A stretch of DNA of 64,000 bases from Hydrogenoanaerobacterium saccharovorans. GTDB taxonomy: Bacteria; Bacillota; Clostridia; Oscillospirales; Ruminococcaceae. The stretch is from assembly GCF_003814745.1 (NCBI RefSeq), contig NZ_RKRD01000001.1:930001-994000 (forward strand), in the 5' to 3' direction. The position numbers and the translations under genes were made by a program. The notes under the pieces were generated by a model. The model was not told where the DNA came from. It saw only the letters and a list, made by a program, of their open reading frames with translations, and ran no database searches. This document shows positions 50,921-59,780 of the stretch, piece after piece. The stretch's first letter is position 1. Every line of letters begins with the position of its first letter.

Positions 50921-53857
50921 ATGAATCGTAACTATGACATCGACAGCATCCTTGCTGAAATAAAAAACAAAAAATCGGGTCGTGCTCCATCGACTCCGCA
51001 GCGTACTGCCTATGCACGGGAAGAACGCGATGACAATACCTACGATGAACAGTATTCGGCGCGTCATTCTTCATCTCGGGCACAAAGAGGCGATTATGAG
51101 GACGACTATGCTCAAGAACGCCCCGTACGTCGCCCTGCGCCTCGCCGCGGCGAAGAATATGAAGAATATTACGAAGAAGAACGCCCCGTACGCCGCTCGG
51201 CGCCTCGCCGTGCCGAAGAATACGAGGATTATTACGAGCAAGAACGTCCAGTGCGCCGTCCTGCTGTGCCCCACCGTGCCGAAGAGTATGATAATTATTA
51301 CGAAGAACAGCGTCCGGTGCGTCGTCCGGTAACTCGCCGTCCCGTGGAGTACGAGGGGTATTACGAGGAAGAACGTCCCGTCCGCCGTTCTGCACCCAGC
51401 CGTGTAGATTACGACGAACGTTATGAAGAAGACTATCGACGCCCTGCACCACCTCAGATACAACAATACGACGAAAAATACGAGCAGAATCCCTCGGTAG
51501 GCAAACGTATCATGCACCGCAGCCGAGAAGAAGAGATTTATGAGCCGGCATCGGCAATTTATGCAGTTGCAGGAGAAGATATGGAGGATGATCCTCCAAC
51601 AGCACAGCCTCATCCGCAAGAACGGACAGTGCCTTACTCCAATAAAGCATCACGCAAAGAGATTGAAAACGACGATTTTATGATGAAATACAGCGGGTTA
51701 AGCAGTATCGGCAGCGGAACAAGAAAAACCTTCCGCACCGATCGTGAAAGTATCCGCAGCAATTTCGGCAGTGCAGCAGAGCCTCCGGCTAAAAGTACCC
51801 GCATCAAAGCTCCAAAAAAATCGCCCACTGCACCGGAAGAATCCGTTCCCGTTCCAAAACCGGAGCTGAAAGGCGGTTTCCGTTTTAATCCAAGTGCTGA
51901 TTTTTCAGTGCAGGAAAATGATGAGGCGTCCGGTGAGTTTACCCGCCTTGACTTGCCCATATCTAATTCAGACGATCGTTTTACCGGCAGCGATTTTGAT
52001 AATACTCGAAGCCTGCCTACAGGACTGAATCTAAAAGAGCAGGATAGTGATGTGATTGGCAACGGCGCCCCTGTTATAGATGGAGATATACCCGAACCGC
52101 AGGACGAATCTTCAGCTCGTATGGAGTTGGAAGAATACAACTCTCCGTCAGAAGCAGCTGAGGTAAAAGCCGATCTTGATACTTTGCGCAGCAACTTACT
52201 GATGCGGTTTATTATGACGATTGTGTGCAGCATTGGGCTTTTGTACCTTGGTTTATCGCAAACTTTGCCTGTGCCTGTACCCGAAATGATTTCAGCAACA
52301 GGGGCTCCTGCTGTTTTTGTTATCGTCAATATGGTACTGCTCATTGCGGCAACTTTGGCATGCCATTCCACCATCTCTAATGGTGTGGTGGGGCTGTTTA
52401 CACTCAAGGCAAACAACGATTCGCTTGCTGCTTTGGCAGTACTTGCGTCGGTCATGCAGGGCGTTTCTCTTATACTCAACCCATCATCCTTGGCAGATAG
52501 TAACATTCACTTATACTTTTCGGTATCAGCAATCGGGCTGATGTTTAACACCGTTGGTAAAATGTTTACGGTTGGCAGAATTACAGGCAACTTTAGGTTT
52601 ATTTCGTCAAGTGTAGCCAAATACACAGTACAGACCCTAAATAAACGTGAGCTTGGCAGAGAGTTTACCTGGGATATGAATATTGATGAGCCGCATATTT
52701 CTTACAGTACGCCCACCGATTTTGCAGAAGAGTTTATCCGGCAGTCTTATGCCGATGACACCACCGACAACATCGCAAAAATTACAGTTCCAATTATATT
52801 TGCAGGCAGTGTAGTGGTTGCAGTCATGTCCTATATTTTTAACAAGGATATGTTTATTGCATTGTCTACATTTGCGGCAATTCTTGCCATTGCTTCACCT
52901 ATTACTGCAACGATAGTTGGCAGTTTGCCTTTGCATAAAGCTTACCGCAGCCTTTCGGAATTCGGCGCGGTGCTTTCAGGTTACAACGCAGTGGAACGCT
53001 TCAGCGATACAAACGTTATTTTGGCAGATGCATGCGAGCTGTTTACCAACGATGAGGTGCTTTTGCATAACATCAAAACTTTTGAGAAAAATCGCATCGA
53101 CGAGGCAATTCTGGATGCATCCAGTGTACTTTGTATGTGCAATGGTGCAGTAAAAAACATCTTTTTGCGCATCATTCAGGGCAATACAAAAATGCTCAAG
53201 CCTGTTGAAAACCTTGTGTATGAGGATGCAATGGGAATTTCAGGCTGGGTAGGCGGTAAACGTGTGTTGATAGGCAACAGCGAGCTGATGAAGCACCATG
53301 GTATTGATACCCCAAGCAAAGATTACGAGGCGAAATACCGTACAGAAGACAGAGACATCCTGTATCTTGCAAATTCAGGCGAACTGACCGCCATGTTTGT
53401 TATTAGCTATGTGAGAAACGAAGAGGTTGATGTTGCCCTGGGCGATTTGGAACGGAAGGGCATTTCTGTGGTGGTAAAATCGGTTGATCCCAATCTTACT
53501 GCGGCAAAAATTGCACGCATTTACGATTTGCCCGAAGAGATGATTCGCATATTGCCTGCTAAATTGCACAGCAGTTTTGATGCCATCCATCACGAAAAGA
53601 GCAGCAATAAGGGCTATATCGTTCACAGCGGTAATTTTGCAGGTTTTGCAATCGCAGTTTCTGCTGCATCAAGTGTTAAAATTGCCACCAATATCGGTCT
53701 CATTGTTCAAATTGTGGGTATGATATTAGGCTATACGCTCATTACGTTTTTCTCGTTTATGGGCAGCATGGCGCAAGCTACCATGGTTACCGTATTGATT
53801 TATCAAGCGGTGTGGGGTGTTGCTGTTTGGCTGTTCTCTGCACTGAGAAGAATCTAG
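50921..53857 (+). CDS. Degenerate P-type ATPase-like membrane protein with a repeated cytoplasmic tail
   Basis: A 978-residue protein. The N-terminal 420 residues are polar and contain five copies of an Arg/Glu/Tyr/Pro repeat (about residues 58-161). After it come a membrane pair (429-450, 463-485), further helices (503-545, 620-665), and a C-terminal part that follows the order of a P1B-type heavy-metal ATPase. The metal-site motif CPC is replaced by SPI (659-661), the phosphorylation motif DKTGTLT by DACELFT (703-709), TGD by SVD (854-856), and the final GDGINDAP by HSGNFAGF. The nucleotide-binding-like GWVGGKRVLIGNSELM (775-790) remains. So it looks like a pseudoenzyme. It lies 48 bases after rlmB. 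Confidence 0.78.
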   Translation: MNRNYDIDSILAEIKNKKSGRAPSTPQRTAYAREERDDNTYDEQYSARHSSSRAQRGDYEDDYAQERPVRRPAPRRGEEYEEYYEEERPVRRSAPRRAEEYEDYYEQERPVRRPAVPHRAEEYDNYYEEQRPVRRPVTRRPVEYEGYYEEERPVRRSAPSRVDYDERYEEDYRRPAPPQIQQYDEKYEQNPSVGKRIMHRSREEEIYEPASAIYAVAGEDMEDDPPTAQPHPQERTVPYSNKASRKEIENDDFMMKYSGLSSIGSGTRKTFRTDRESIRSNFGSAAEPPAKSTRIKAPKKSPTAPEESVPVPKPELKGGFRFNPSADFSVQENDEASGEFTRLDLPISNSDDRFTGSDFDNTRSLPTGLNLKEQDSDVIGNGAPVIDGDIPEPQDESSARMELEEYNSPSEAAEVKADLDTLRSNLLMRFIMTIVCSIGLLYLGLSQTLPVPVPEMISATGAPAVFVIVNMVLLIAATLACHSTISNGVVGLFTLKANNDSLAALAVLASVMQGVSLILNPSSLADSNIHLYFSVSAIGLMFNTVGKMFTVGRITGNFRFISSSVAKYTVQTLNKRELGREFTWDMNIDEPHISYSTPTDFAEEFIRQSYADDTTDNIAKITVPIIFAGSVVVAVMSYIFNKDMFIALSTFAAILAIASPITATIVGSLPLHKAYRSLSEFGAVLSGYNAVERFSDTNVILADACELFTNDEVLLHNIKTFEKNRIDEAILDASSVLCMCNGAVKNIFLRIIQGNTKMLKPVENLVYEDAMGISGWVGGKRVLIGNSELMKHHGIDTPSKDYEAKYRTEDRDILYLANSGELTAMFVISYVRNEEVDVALGDLERKGISVVVKSVDPNLTAAKIARIYDLPEEMIRILPAKLHSSFDAIHHEKSSNKGYIVHSGNFAGFAIAVSAASSVKIATNIGLIVQIVGMILGYTLITFFSFMGSMAQATMVTVLIYQAVWGVAVWLFSALRRI
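51092..51403 (+). repeat. Five 63-base tandem coding repeats
   Basis: Within the gene at 50921 the unit, of about 21 residues (EEYEEYYEEERPVRRSAPRR as one copy), occurs five times, with the RPVRR core at residues 67, 88, 109, 131 and 152 (spacing 21, 21, 22, 21). DNA copies are imperfect, so the repeats are old or kept by selection. Confidence 0.85.
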
Positions 53858-53887
53858 TTTTTTGTCAAAATTATACAAACTGCACAA

Positions 53888-53929
53888 TACACAGTCATCA
53901 AATTCTCTTGGTGACTGTGTATTTTTTTG
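53888..53929 (+). terminator. Intrinsic terminator after the P-type ATPase-like gene
   Basis: TACACAGTCA pairs perfectly with TGACTGTGTA, followed by seven T residues. Confidence 0.88.
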
Positions 53930-53938
53930 CCATTTGGC

Positions 53939-53966
53939 TTGATTAGTTCTAAATTTGTAGTATAAT
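53939..53966 (+). promoter_or_regulatory. Sigma-A promoter of the EF-G-like gene
   Basis: TTGATT at 53939-53944 and consensus TATAAT at 53961-53966 with a 16-base spacer, about 110 bases before the ATG. Confidence 0.55.
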
Positions 53967-54077
53967 TACACTATAATTGTTTGTAAGTTGTGATATAAAA
54001 TTATCCAGATTACACAATTATTATTTTAGTTGCCCGTTTAATTCCCTGAAACGGGTAGAACGAAAGGGGACCTTACT

Positions 54078-56150
54078 ATGAGGCAATACTTGGCTGACAA
54101 AATTAAAAACGTTGCCTTGGCTGGGCACGGCGGTTCTGGAAAAACATCTTTAGCAGAGGCACTGCTGTTTAAAGCAGGCGCTACGGACAGACTTGGAAAG
54201 GTAGCTGATGCAAACACAATCTGTGATTTCGATCCGGAAGAAACAAAGCGCAAGGTTTCCGTCTCAATGGCGGTAGCTCCCCTCACTTGGGGCTCTACAA
54301 AAATTAATCTTCTTGATACCCCGGGATTGTTCGATTTTGCGGCAGGCTTTTACGAGGGAGTAAGAGCAGCCGACAGTGTTATGATCGTTTTATCTGGAAA
54401 ATCAGGAGTAACAGTTGGCGCGGAAAAAGCATATAAATTGGCAACTCAGCTGAAAAAAGCGAGAATGTTTGTTGTATCCAAGCTGGATACCGAAAATGCG
54501 GATTTTTATAAGGTGCTGGAGGAATTAAAGACTAAATTCGGCCCCAGTGTTTGTCCTTTGGTGGTTCCTTATTACGAAAACCGCACGGTCACCTGTTACA
54601 TTAATCTTATAGATATGAAAGCCTACAAATACGATAGTGCAGGCAACCCGAACGAGGTACCTATGCCCAATGCCGGGCACCGAATCGACGGCTTGGTTGC
54701 AGCTATTTCCGAAGCAATTGCAGAAACCGACGAAGTGCTGTTTGAAAAATACTTCTCCGGTGAGGAGTTTACCCGAGAAGAAACCATCGACGGCATCCGT
54801 AACGGCGTTAAAGACGGTACAATTTCCCCCGTGGTGTGCGGTTCGGCACTTACCATGGAAGGCGTAGATATGATTTTGGACAGCATTGCGGACTTACTGC
54901 CTACAGCGAAAAAGGTTGCAGATGAGATAGGTGAAACACCGGATGGTGAGCCTATCACCATTGAGTGCGACGATACCCAACCGCTTGCCGCTTATATTTT
55001 TAAAACAATAGCAGACCCGTTTGTGGGTAAACTTTCGTATGTCAAAGTAATAGCAGGCAGGCTGTCTGCAGATATTGTTCCGATCAATGCAACTACCGGT
55101 CAGCCCGAACGTTTGGGTAAAATCATCTATGTTAAGGGCAAAAAGCAAGAGGACACGGCGTTTATTTCTGCGGGTGATATCGGTGCCATCACTAAAATTT
55201 CGGCAAATACCGGTGATACGCTTTGTGACCCAAAACGTGTTGTAAAACTGCCGTCAATCAAATTTCCAACCGCAAGTATGACAATGGCAATGACTCCGAA
55301 AGCAAAAGGAGATGAGGGCAAGATTGCCGCAGGTATTCAGCGGTTGATGGAGGAAGACCTTACCATCTGTTACGAAAACAACCAAGAGACGAAGCAGCAA
55401 CTTGTATCCGGCCTTGGTGAACAGCATTTGGATGTATTGATCTCCAAACTCAAAAATAAGTTTGGCGTAGAGGTTACTTTGGAGAAACCTCGTGTGCCTT
55501 ACCGCGAAACAATCCGCAAAAAGGTGAAAGTACAGGGCAGACATAAAAAACAATCGGGCGGCCATGGGCAGTTCGGTGATGTATGGATTGAATTTGAGCC
55601 ATGTGAAGTCGAAGATTTGGAGTTCTGCGAAAAAGTAGTTGGCGGTGCAGTGCCAAAGAACTTCTTCCCTGCAGTAGAAAAGGGCTTGCGCGATTGCATC
55701 AAGCGCGGTACCGTAGCGGGTTACCCTATGGTAGGCTTGCGCGGAACACTCGTGGATGGCTCTTATCATCCGGTGGATTCTTCTGAAATGTCGTTTAAAA
55801 TGGCAGCCAGCCTTGCCTATAAAGCGGGTATCCCGCAGGCAAGCCCTGTTCTGCTGGAACCAATCGGCAGTTTGAAGGTTTATGCACCCGATGCCAACAC
55901 CGGCGATTTGATGGGCGACATCAACAAACGCCGCGGCAGAGTGCTGGGCATGAACCCTGACGAAGACGGCTTGCAGCTGATTGAAGCCGAAGTGCCGATG
56001 AGCGAAATGTATGATTTTACCACCGCACTTCGCCAAATGACGCAAGGCAGGGGCTACTTCACCCTTACTTTTGAACGTTATGAGCAGCTGCCGCAAATGC
56101 TTGAGGCAGGTGTAATTGAAGATGCGAAAGAGATGAATGCAGAGGATTAA
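54078..56150 (+). CDS. Elongation factor G-like GTPase (divergent EF-G paralogue)
   Basis: A 690-residue protein with the five-domain order of EF-G but clear changes: P-loop GHGGSGKT (16-23), DTPGLFDF (80-87) and SKLD (134-137) in place of NKxD. The switch I RGITI is not seen; DPEETKRKVSVSM lies there. Domain IV-V still has GHGQFGDV, VDGSYHPVDSSEMSF and KRRGRVLGM. It represents the EF-G-like group found in many clostridia, bacteroides and actinobacteria beside FusA (here 919-3000). Its job (perhaps stress, ribosome recycling or biogenesis) is unknown. It carries its own promoter and terminator. Confidence 0.9.
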   Translation: MRQYLADKIKNVALAGHGGSGKTSLAEALLFKAGATDRLGKVADANTICDFDPEETKRKVSVSMAVAPLTWGSTKINLLDTPGLFDFAAGFYEGVRAADSVMIVLSGKSGVTVGAEKAYKLATQLKKARMFVVSKLDTENADFYKVLEELKTKFGPSVCPLVVPYYENRTVTCYINLIDMKAYKYDSAGNPNEVPMPNAGHRIDGLVAAISEAIAETDEVLFEKYFSGEEFTREETIDGIRNGVKDGTISPVVCGSALTMEGVDMILDSIADLLPTAKKVADEIGETPDGEPITIECDDTQPLAAYIFKTIADPFVGKLSYVKVIAGRLSADIVPINATTGQPERLGKIIYVKGKKQEDTAFISAGDIGAITKISANTGDTLCDPKRVVKLPSIKFPTASMTMAMTPKAKGDEGKIAAGIQRLMEEDLTICYENNQETKQQLVSGLGEQHLDVLISKLKNKFGVEVTLEKPRVPYRETIRKKVKVQGRHKKQSGGHGQFGDVWIEFEPCEVEDLEFCEKVVGGAVPKNFFPAVEKGLRDCIKRGTVAGYPMVGLRGTLVDGSYHPVDSSEMSFKMAASLAYKAGIPQASPVLLEPIGSLKVYAPDANTGDLMGDINKRRGRVLGMNPDEDGLQLIEAEVPMSEMYDFTTALRQMTQGRGYFTLTFERYEQLPQMLEAGVIEDAKEMNAED

Positions 56151-56187
56151 TCGGCATTTATAAATCAACTAAAACTTTACTGTTAAT

Positions 56188-56222
56188 TAAAAACCGGTGC
56201 AGAGTTTCTGTACCGGTTTTTG
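56188..56222 (+). terminator. Intrinsic terminator after the EF-G-like gene
   Basis: AAAACCGGTGCAGA pairs with TTCTGTACCGGTTTT with one wobble, followed by T residues. Confidence 0.85.
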
Positions 56223-56265
56223 ATTGACAAAATTTATCTTATGTGTTAAACTAGCCGAGTAAATA

Positions 56266-56323
56266 AAGGGAATGAAGTTCTCCCGTGGTAAAACCAAAAC
56301 CGCTTTTAAGCTGATGACTTCTG
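56266..56323 (+). ncRNA. Fluoride riboswitch (crcB RNA) aptamer
   Basis: The RNA fits the crcB consensus closely: stem GGGA (56268-56271) with TCCC (56281-56284) around a loop AATGAAGTTC-type, then AAACCGCTTTTAAGCTGATGAC with the short P3 stem GCTT/AAGC (56302-56305 and 56308-56311). The pseudoknot is present as GAAGT (56274-56278) with ACTTC (56317-56321). It binds fluoride through magnesium and switches on genes for fluoride or proton export. It lies directly before a cation/proton antiporter gene. Confidence 0.88.
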
Positions 56324-56360
56324 TGATTTTATATCGCAGAAATTATCAGCTTTTTTATTT
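56308..56360 (+). terminator. Terminator expression platform of the fluoride riboswitch
   Basis: AAGCTGAT (56308-56315) pairs with ATCAGCTT (56345-56352), with an inner TTCTG/CAGAA stem, then TTTTTATTT. It takes bases from the aptamer P3 stem and from the pseudoknot strand, so fluoride binding should prevent it and allow transcription. Confidence 0.82.
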
Positions 56361-56377
56361 CTTCGCAGGAGGTTTTT

Positions 56378-57565
56378 ATGTTAACAAGTCTTGCTCTTAT
56401 TTTTTTATTGGGGCTTATGTTAGGCTCATTATTCACTCGCTTAAAACTGCCCCCGCTTTTAGGGATGCTGATTACAGGAATCATTCTCAGCCCTTATGCA
56501 CTCAATTTACTAGATGATTCGATTCTATCAATTTCTACCGATTTGCGGCAGCTTGCACTTGTTATAATACTTACGCGTGCAGGGTTGGCACTGGATGTTT
56601 CGGAACTGAAAAAGGTAGGCAGACCTGCAATACTAATGTGCTTTGTTCCTGCACTGTTTGAGATTGCGGGTGTGATGCTGCTTGCGCCTCTTTTACTTGG
56701 TGTAACAGTGCTCGAAGCTGCAATCATGGGTTCGGTGATTGCAGCAGTATCCCCTGCGGTGGTGGTGCCTCGGATGCTGCGCTTGATTCAATCTGGCTAC
56801 GGAACGGATAAAGATATCCCGCAGTTAATTATGGCGGGTGCATCTGTAGATGATGTTTTTGTTATTGTATTATTTACTTCGTTTACGGGTTTGGCAAAAG
56901 GGGGAGCGTTTTCTCCCATAACATTTGTACAGATTCCCGTTTCTATTGTTACGGGGCTTGTAGTCGGCATTGGGGCAGGCTTGTGCCTTTCTGTATTGTT
57001 TCGCCGCTTGCATATCCGCGATTCTGCAAAGGTTATCATTCTGCTCAGCGTATCATTTTTGCTGATGGAATTGGAGAAACTGCTGGGTACGGTTCTTCCA
57101 ATTTCCGGCTTACTTGCGGTGATGAGCATGAGTGCAACAATTTTTAAAACGCACGCGGCACTTGCGGCGCGCCTTTCTGCTAAGTTCTCTAAACTGTGGG
57201 TAGGGGCAGAGATTTTGCTGTTTGTACTGGTTGGTGCCACAGTCAACCTGCGTTACGCTTGGGCTGCGGGCGCAATGGCGGTATTGGTTATTGCAGGGGC
57301 TTTGCTGTTTCGTATGGCGGGGGTGTGGTGTTGCTTGCTTAAAACAGTACTTACAGTGAAAGAGCGTATTTTCTGTATGCTTGCATATATGCCTAAGGCT
57401 ACGGTACAGGCAGCAATTGGTGCAATACCACTGTCGATGGGCTTGCCTTGCGGACAGCTTGTGATGACGGTGGCAGTACTTTCCATCCTAATCACAGCAC
57501 CGCTTGGTGCGGTAAGTGTAGATAAAAGTTACCGCAGTTTGCTTCAGCATTCGAAAAATGCTTAG
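56378..57565 (+). CDS. Cation/proton antiporter (CPA-type), fluoride-riboswitch-linked
   Basis: The 395-residue protein has about 12 hydrophobic segments and the CPA fold, with LKLPPLLGMLITGIILSPYAL near residues 22-42, the ion-site-like aspartates in AGASVDDVFVIVLF (about 150-163) and the region LPISGLLAVMSMSA. It should exchange Na+ or K+ for protons. The riboswitch in front implies a role in fluoride stress, for example to restore internal pH as HF enters and dissociates; this is inference. RBS GGAGGT is 8 bases upstream of the ATG. The unit seems to end here. Confidence 0.9.
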   Translation: MLTSLALIFLLGLMLGSLFTRLKLPPLLGMLITGIILSPYALNLLDDSILSISTDLRQLALVIILTRAGLALDVSELKKVGRPAILMCFVPALFEIAGVMLLAPLLLGVTVLEAAIMGSVIAAVSPAVVVPRMLRLIQSGYGTDKDIPQLIMAGASVDDVFVIVLFTSFTGLAKGGAFSPITFVQIPVSIVTGLVVGIGAGLCLSVLFRRLHIRDSAKVIILLSVSFLLMELEKLLGTVLPISGLLAVMSMSATIFKTHAALAARLSAKFSKLWVGAEILLFVLVGATVNLRYAWAAGAMAVLVIAGALLFRMAGVWCCLLKTVLTVKERIFCMLAYMPKATVQAAIGAIPLSMGLPCGQLVMTVAVLSILITAPLGAVSVDKSYRSLLQHSKNA

Positions 57566-57648
57566 CATATCTGTTTGCATATCTGATATATTTCGCGCCC
57601 ATCCCTCATATATTGGTGATAAGACAAAAATCAGTTGGGGGAGTGGCT

Positions 57649-58353
57649 ATGTTTGTAAAATCCTATAAGATATCAAGCAGACGGCTTTTAGGTTTGGGTA
57701 TTATGTTTATGGCTGTCATTGTGCTGCTGGTGTATGGCATCGGCCTGCGCATATCAAAAAAAGGTGAACAGGTGGAGATGGAAGCCAGCACAAAAATTAG
57801 CAAAAATGCTTTAAAAGGTGTTGCCAAAACCGAAAAAGACCGCCTTGAGTTTATCTCTCAGTTCGGCTGGGAGACAGAAAAAGAGCCCGAAGAAATTGCA
57901 GAGATTGTAATTCCTGAAAAGTTTGATGAGGTTTACGACAAATACAATAAGCTGCAAAAAAGTCAAAACTTTAACCTCGAAAAATTCAAAGGCAAACGCT
58001 GCAAACGTTATACTTATAAAATTACCAATTACCCCGAATGCCCCGATTTTGCACGTATCAATATTTTGGTGCTGGAGGGTAAAGTAATAGGAGGAGACGT
58101 TTGTTCTACCGAATTGGACGGATTTATGCATGGATTTGAGGCTAATTCGGCTACGATGGAAAACGTGAAAGAACTCCCATTACCTGAGGGAGAAGAAACC
58201 GCAGTGGTTGAAAAAACGGTAGGCGTTGCGGGAGAAAACCCGGATTCGTCGGCGCAAGAAACGATTGCAGCTTCACCCGACGAACCCCCGCTTGAAGATA
58301 CTACCGATCTTGATTTAATAGAAATGATGAAGATACTGCAGGAGAAGGAATAA
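57649..58353 (+). CDS. DUF4830-domain membrane-anchored protein
   Basis: A 234-residue protein. A transmembrane helix lies at residues about 15-35, followed by a DUF4830 domain from about 55 to 170, with ISQFGWETEKEPEEIAEI, YDKYNKLQKSQNFNLEKF, KRYTYKITNYP and GGDVCSTELDGFMHGF. The last 70 residues are acidic and Pro/Ala-rich. The family is of unknown function, common in clostridia. I start at ATG 57649 since GGGGGAG lies 7 to 12 bases upstream; the in-frame GTG 57643 is an alternative. Single gene, or tail of the antiporter unit. Confidence 0.85.
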   Translation: MFVKSYKISSRRLLGLGIMFMAVIVLLVYGIGLRISKKGEQVEMEASTKISKNALKGVAKTEKDRLEFISQFGWETEKEPEEIAEIVIPEKFDEVYDKYNKLQKSQNFNLEKFKGKRCKRYTYKITNYPECPDFARINILVLEGKVIGGDVCSTELDGFMHGFEANSATMENVKELPLPEGEETAVVEKTVGVAGENPDSSAQETIAASPDEPPLEDTTDLDLIEMMKILQEKE

Positions 58354-58357
58354 ATCT

Positions 58358-58390
58358 GTAAAAAGGTGCGTTTGTAACGTGCCTTTTTTT
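58358..58390 (+). terminator. Intrinsic terminator after the DUF4830 gene
   Basis: AAAGGTGCG pairs with CGTGCCTTT through two wobble pairs, then a run of seven T. Confidence 0.6.
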
Positions 58391-58439
58391 GTGTTTTATG
58401 ATATACTCGTATGCAATGATAATGTAAAGGAAGTAATAA

Positions 58440-59780
58440 ATGATTAAAGATTTAACCCACGGTCCACCGTCAAAAGCAATTGTATCTTTTGCTGTTCCTA
58501 TGGTGATAGGTAATTTGTTTCAACAGCTCTACAACGTAGTCGATTCCATCGTTGTGGGGCGTTTTGTCGGTACGGGGGCACTGGCAGCGGTAGGTTCGTC
58601 ATTTACTTTGATGGTGTTCATCACTTCCATTTTACTTGGGCTGTGTATGGGTGCATCGGTGGTATTTTCACAATTTTTCGGTGCAAAAAACTATGCAGAC
58701 TTAAAAAGCACAGTTTCTACCTCGTTTATTTTTATTGGTGTAACTTCACTGGTTTTAAGCATAATTTCAATTGTATTTGTGGACAATATTATTGTATTTA
58801 TGAATATTCCTTCCGAATTAATGCAGGATACCAAAGATTATTTGCTGATTATTTTCAGCGGTATTTTCTTCACTTTTTTATATAACTGGGCGGCAGGTTT
58901 GCTGCGAGCACTGGGCAATTCAAAAACACCTCTTTATTTTTTGATTATAGCCGCACTCACCAATGTTGTACTTGATTTGGTGTTTGTTATCAACTTTAAA
59001 ATGGGGATTGCGGGTGCAGCGGTTGCAACCGTAATTGCACAATTGTTATCTGCGGTACTTTGTGTTTTTTATTGTTTCAAAAAACTTGATTTTTTAAGAT
59101 TTAAGTTAAAAGAAATCACATTCAGCAGGCGTATTTTTCGCCTGACAGCAAGTTATTCATTGCTTACTTCAATACAGCAATCGGTGATGAACTTTGGTAT
59201 TTTGCTGATTCAGGGGCTTGTAAACTCTTTTGGTGCAACCACAATGGCTGCATTTGCAGCAGCAGTTAAGATTGATTCGTTTGCGTATATGCCTGTACAA
59301 GATTTCGGTAATGCATTTTCAACTTACATTGCACAGAATAAGGGCGCGCAAAAACAACAGCGCATCCAAGAAGGCATCAAGGTAAGTGTGCTTCTAATTA
59401 CAGTATTCTGCCTCGCAATATCAGCGGCAGTATGGCTGTTTGCAGATAAACTGATGCTGATTTTTGTACATGCATCCGAAGCAGAGGTTATCGCCATCGG
59501 CGGGCATTATCTGCGTGTTGTAAGTGCTTTTTATTGTCTCATCGGCTACCTGTTTATGTTCTATGGGCTGTACCGCGGGTTGGGCAATGTAACAATGTCC
59601 ATTGTTCTGTCGGTTATTTCTCTCGGTACGCGTGTATTACTTGCCTATACACTTGCACCTGTTTTAAAATTGGATGGCATCTGGTGGGCAATTCCAATCG
59701 GATGGCTGCTTGCAGATTTGGTGGGAATTATTTACTATAAAAAGGTTCAAATTAAAATTCCTTTGGGGGGTACCGTATGA
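58440..59780 (+). CDS. MATE-family multidrug/organic cation exporter
   Basis: A 446-residue inner-membrane exporter with 12 hydrophobic segments. The first residues, KDLTHGPPSKAIVSFAVPM, and the motif FQQLYNVVDSIVVGRFVG near 23-40 are typical of the Firmicute DinF/NorM branch. It exports cationic compounds using Na+ or H+. The ATG at 58440 follows AAAGGAAG. Its stop overlaps the RsuA-type gene by 4 bases (ATGA), suggesting a coupled pair, with no functional link that I know. Confidence 0.93.
   Translation: MIKDLTHGPPSKAIVSFAVPMVIGNLFQQLYNVVDSIVVGRFVGTGALAAVGSSFTLMVFITSILLGLCMGASVVFSQFFGAKNYADLKSTVSTSFIFIGVTSLVLSIISIVFVDNIIVFMNIPSELMQDTKDYLLIIFSGIFFTFLYNWAAGLLRALGNSKTPLYFLIIAALTNVVLDLVFVINFKMGIAGAAVATVIAQLLSAVLCVFYCFKKLDFLRFKLKEITFSRRIFRLTASYSLLTSIQQSVMNFGILLIQGLVNSFGATTMAAFAAAVKIDSFAYMPVQDFGNAFSTYIAQNKGAQKQQRIQEGIKVSVLLITVFCLAISAAVWLFADKLMLIFVHASEAEVIAIGGHYLRVVSAFYCLIGYLFMFYGLYRGLGNVTMSIVLSVISLGTRVLLAYTLAPVLKLDGIWWAIPIGWLLADLVGIIYYKKVQIKIPLGGTV

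Noticed and set aside
50916..51619. Two long minus-strand frames opposite the repeat region
   Set aside because: The repetitive composition of the coding repeats keeps both antisense frames open; no start context.
55254..56168. A 304-residue frame opposite the EF-G-like gene
   Set aside because: Antisense shadow; no ribosome site, no family resemblance.
56272..56517. An 81-residue frame over the riboswitch and antiporter start
   Set aside because: It overlaps the aptamer and terminator, and the following part is a shadow of the antiporter gene.
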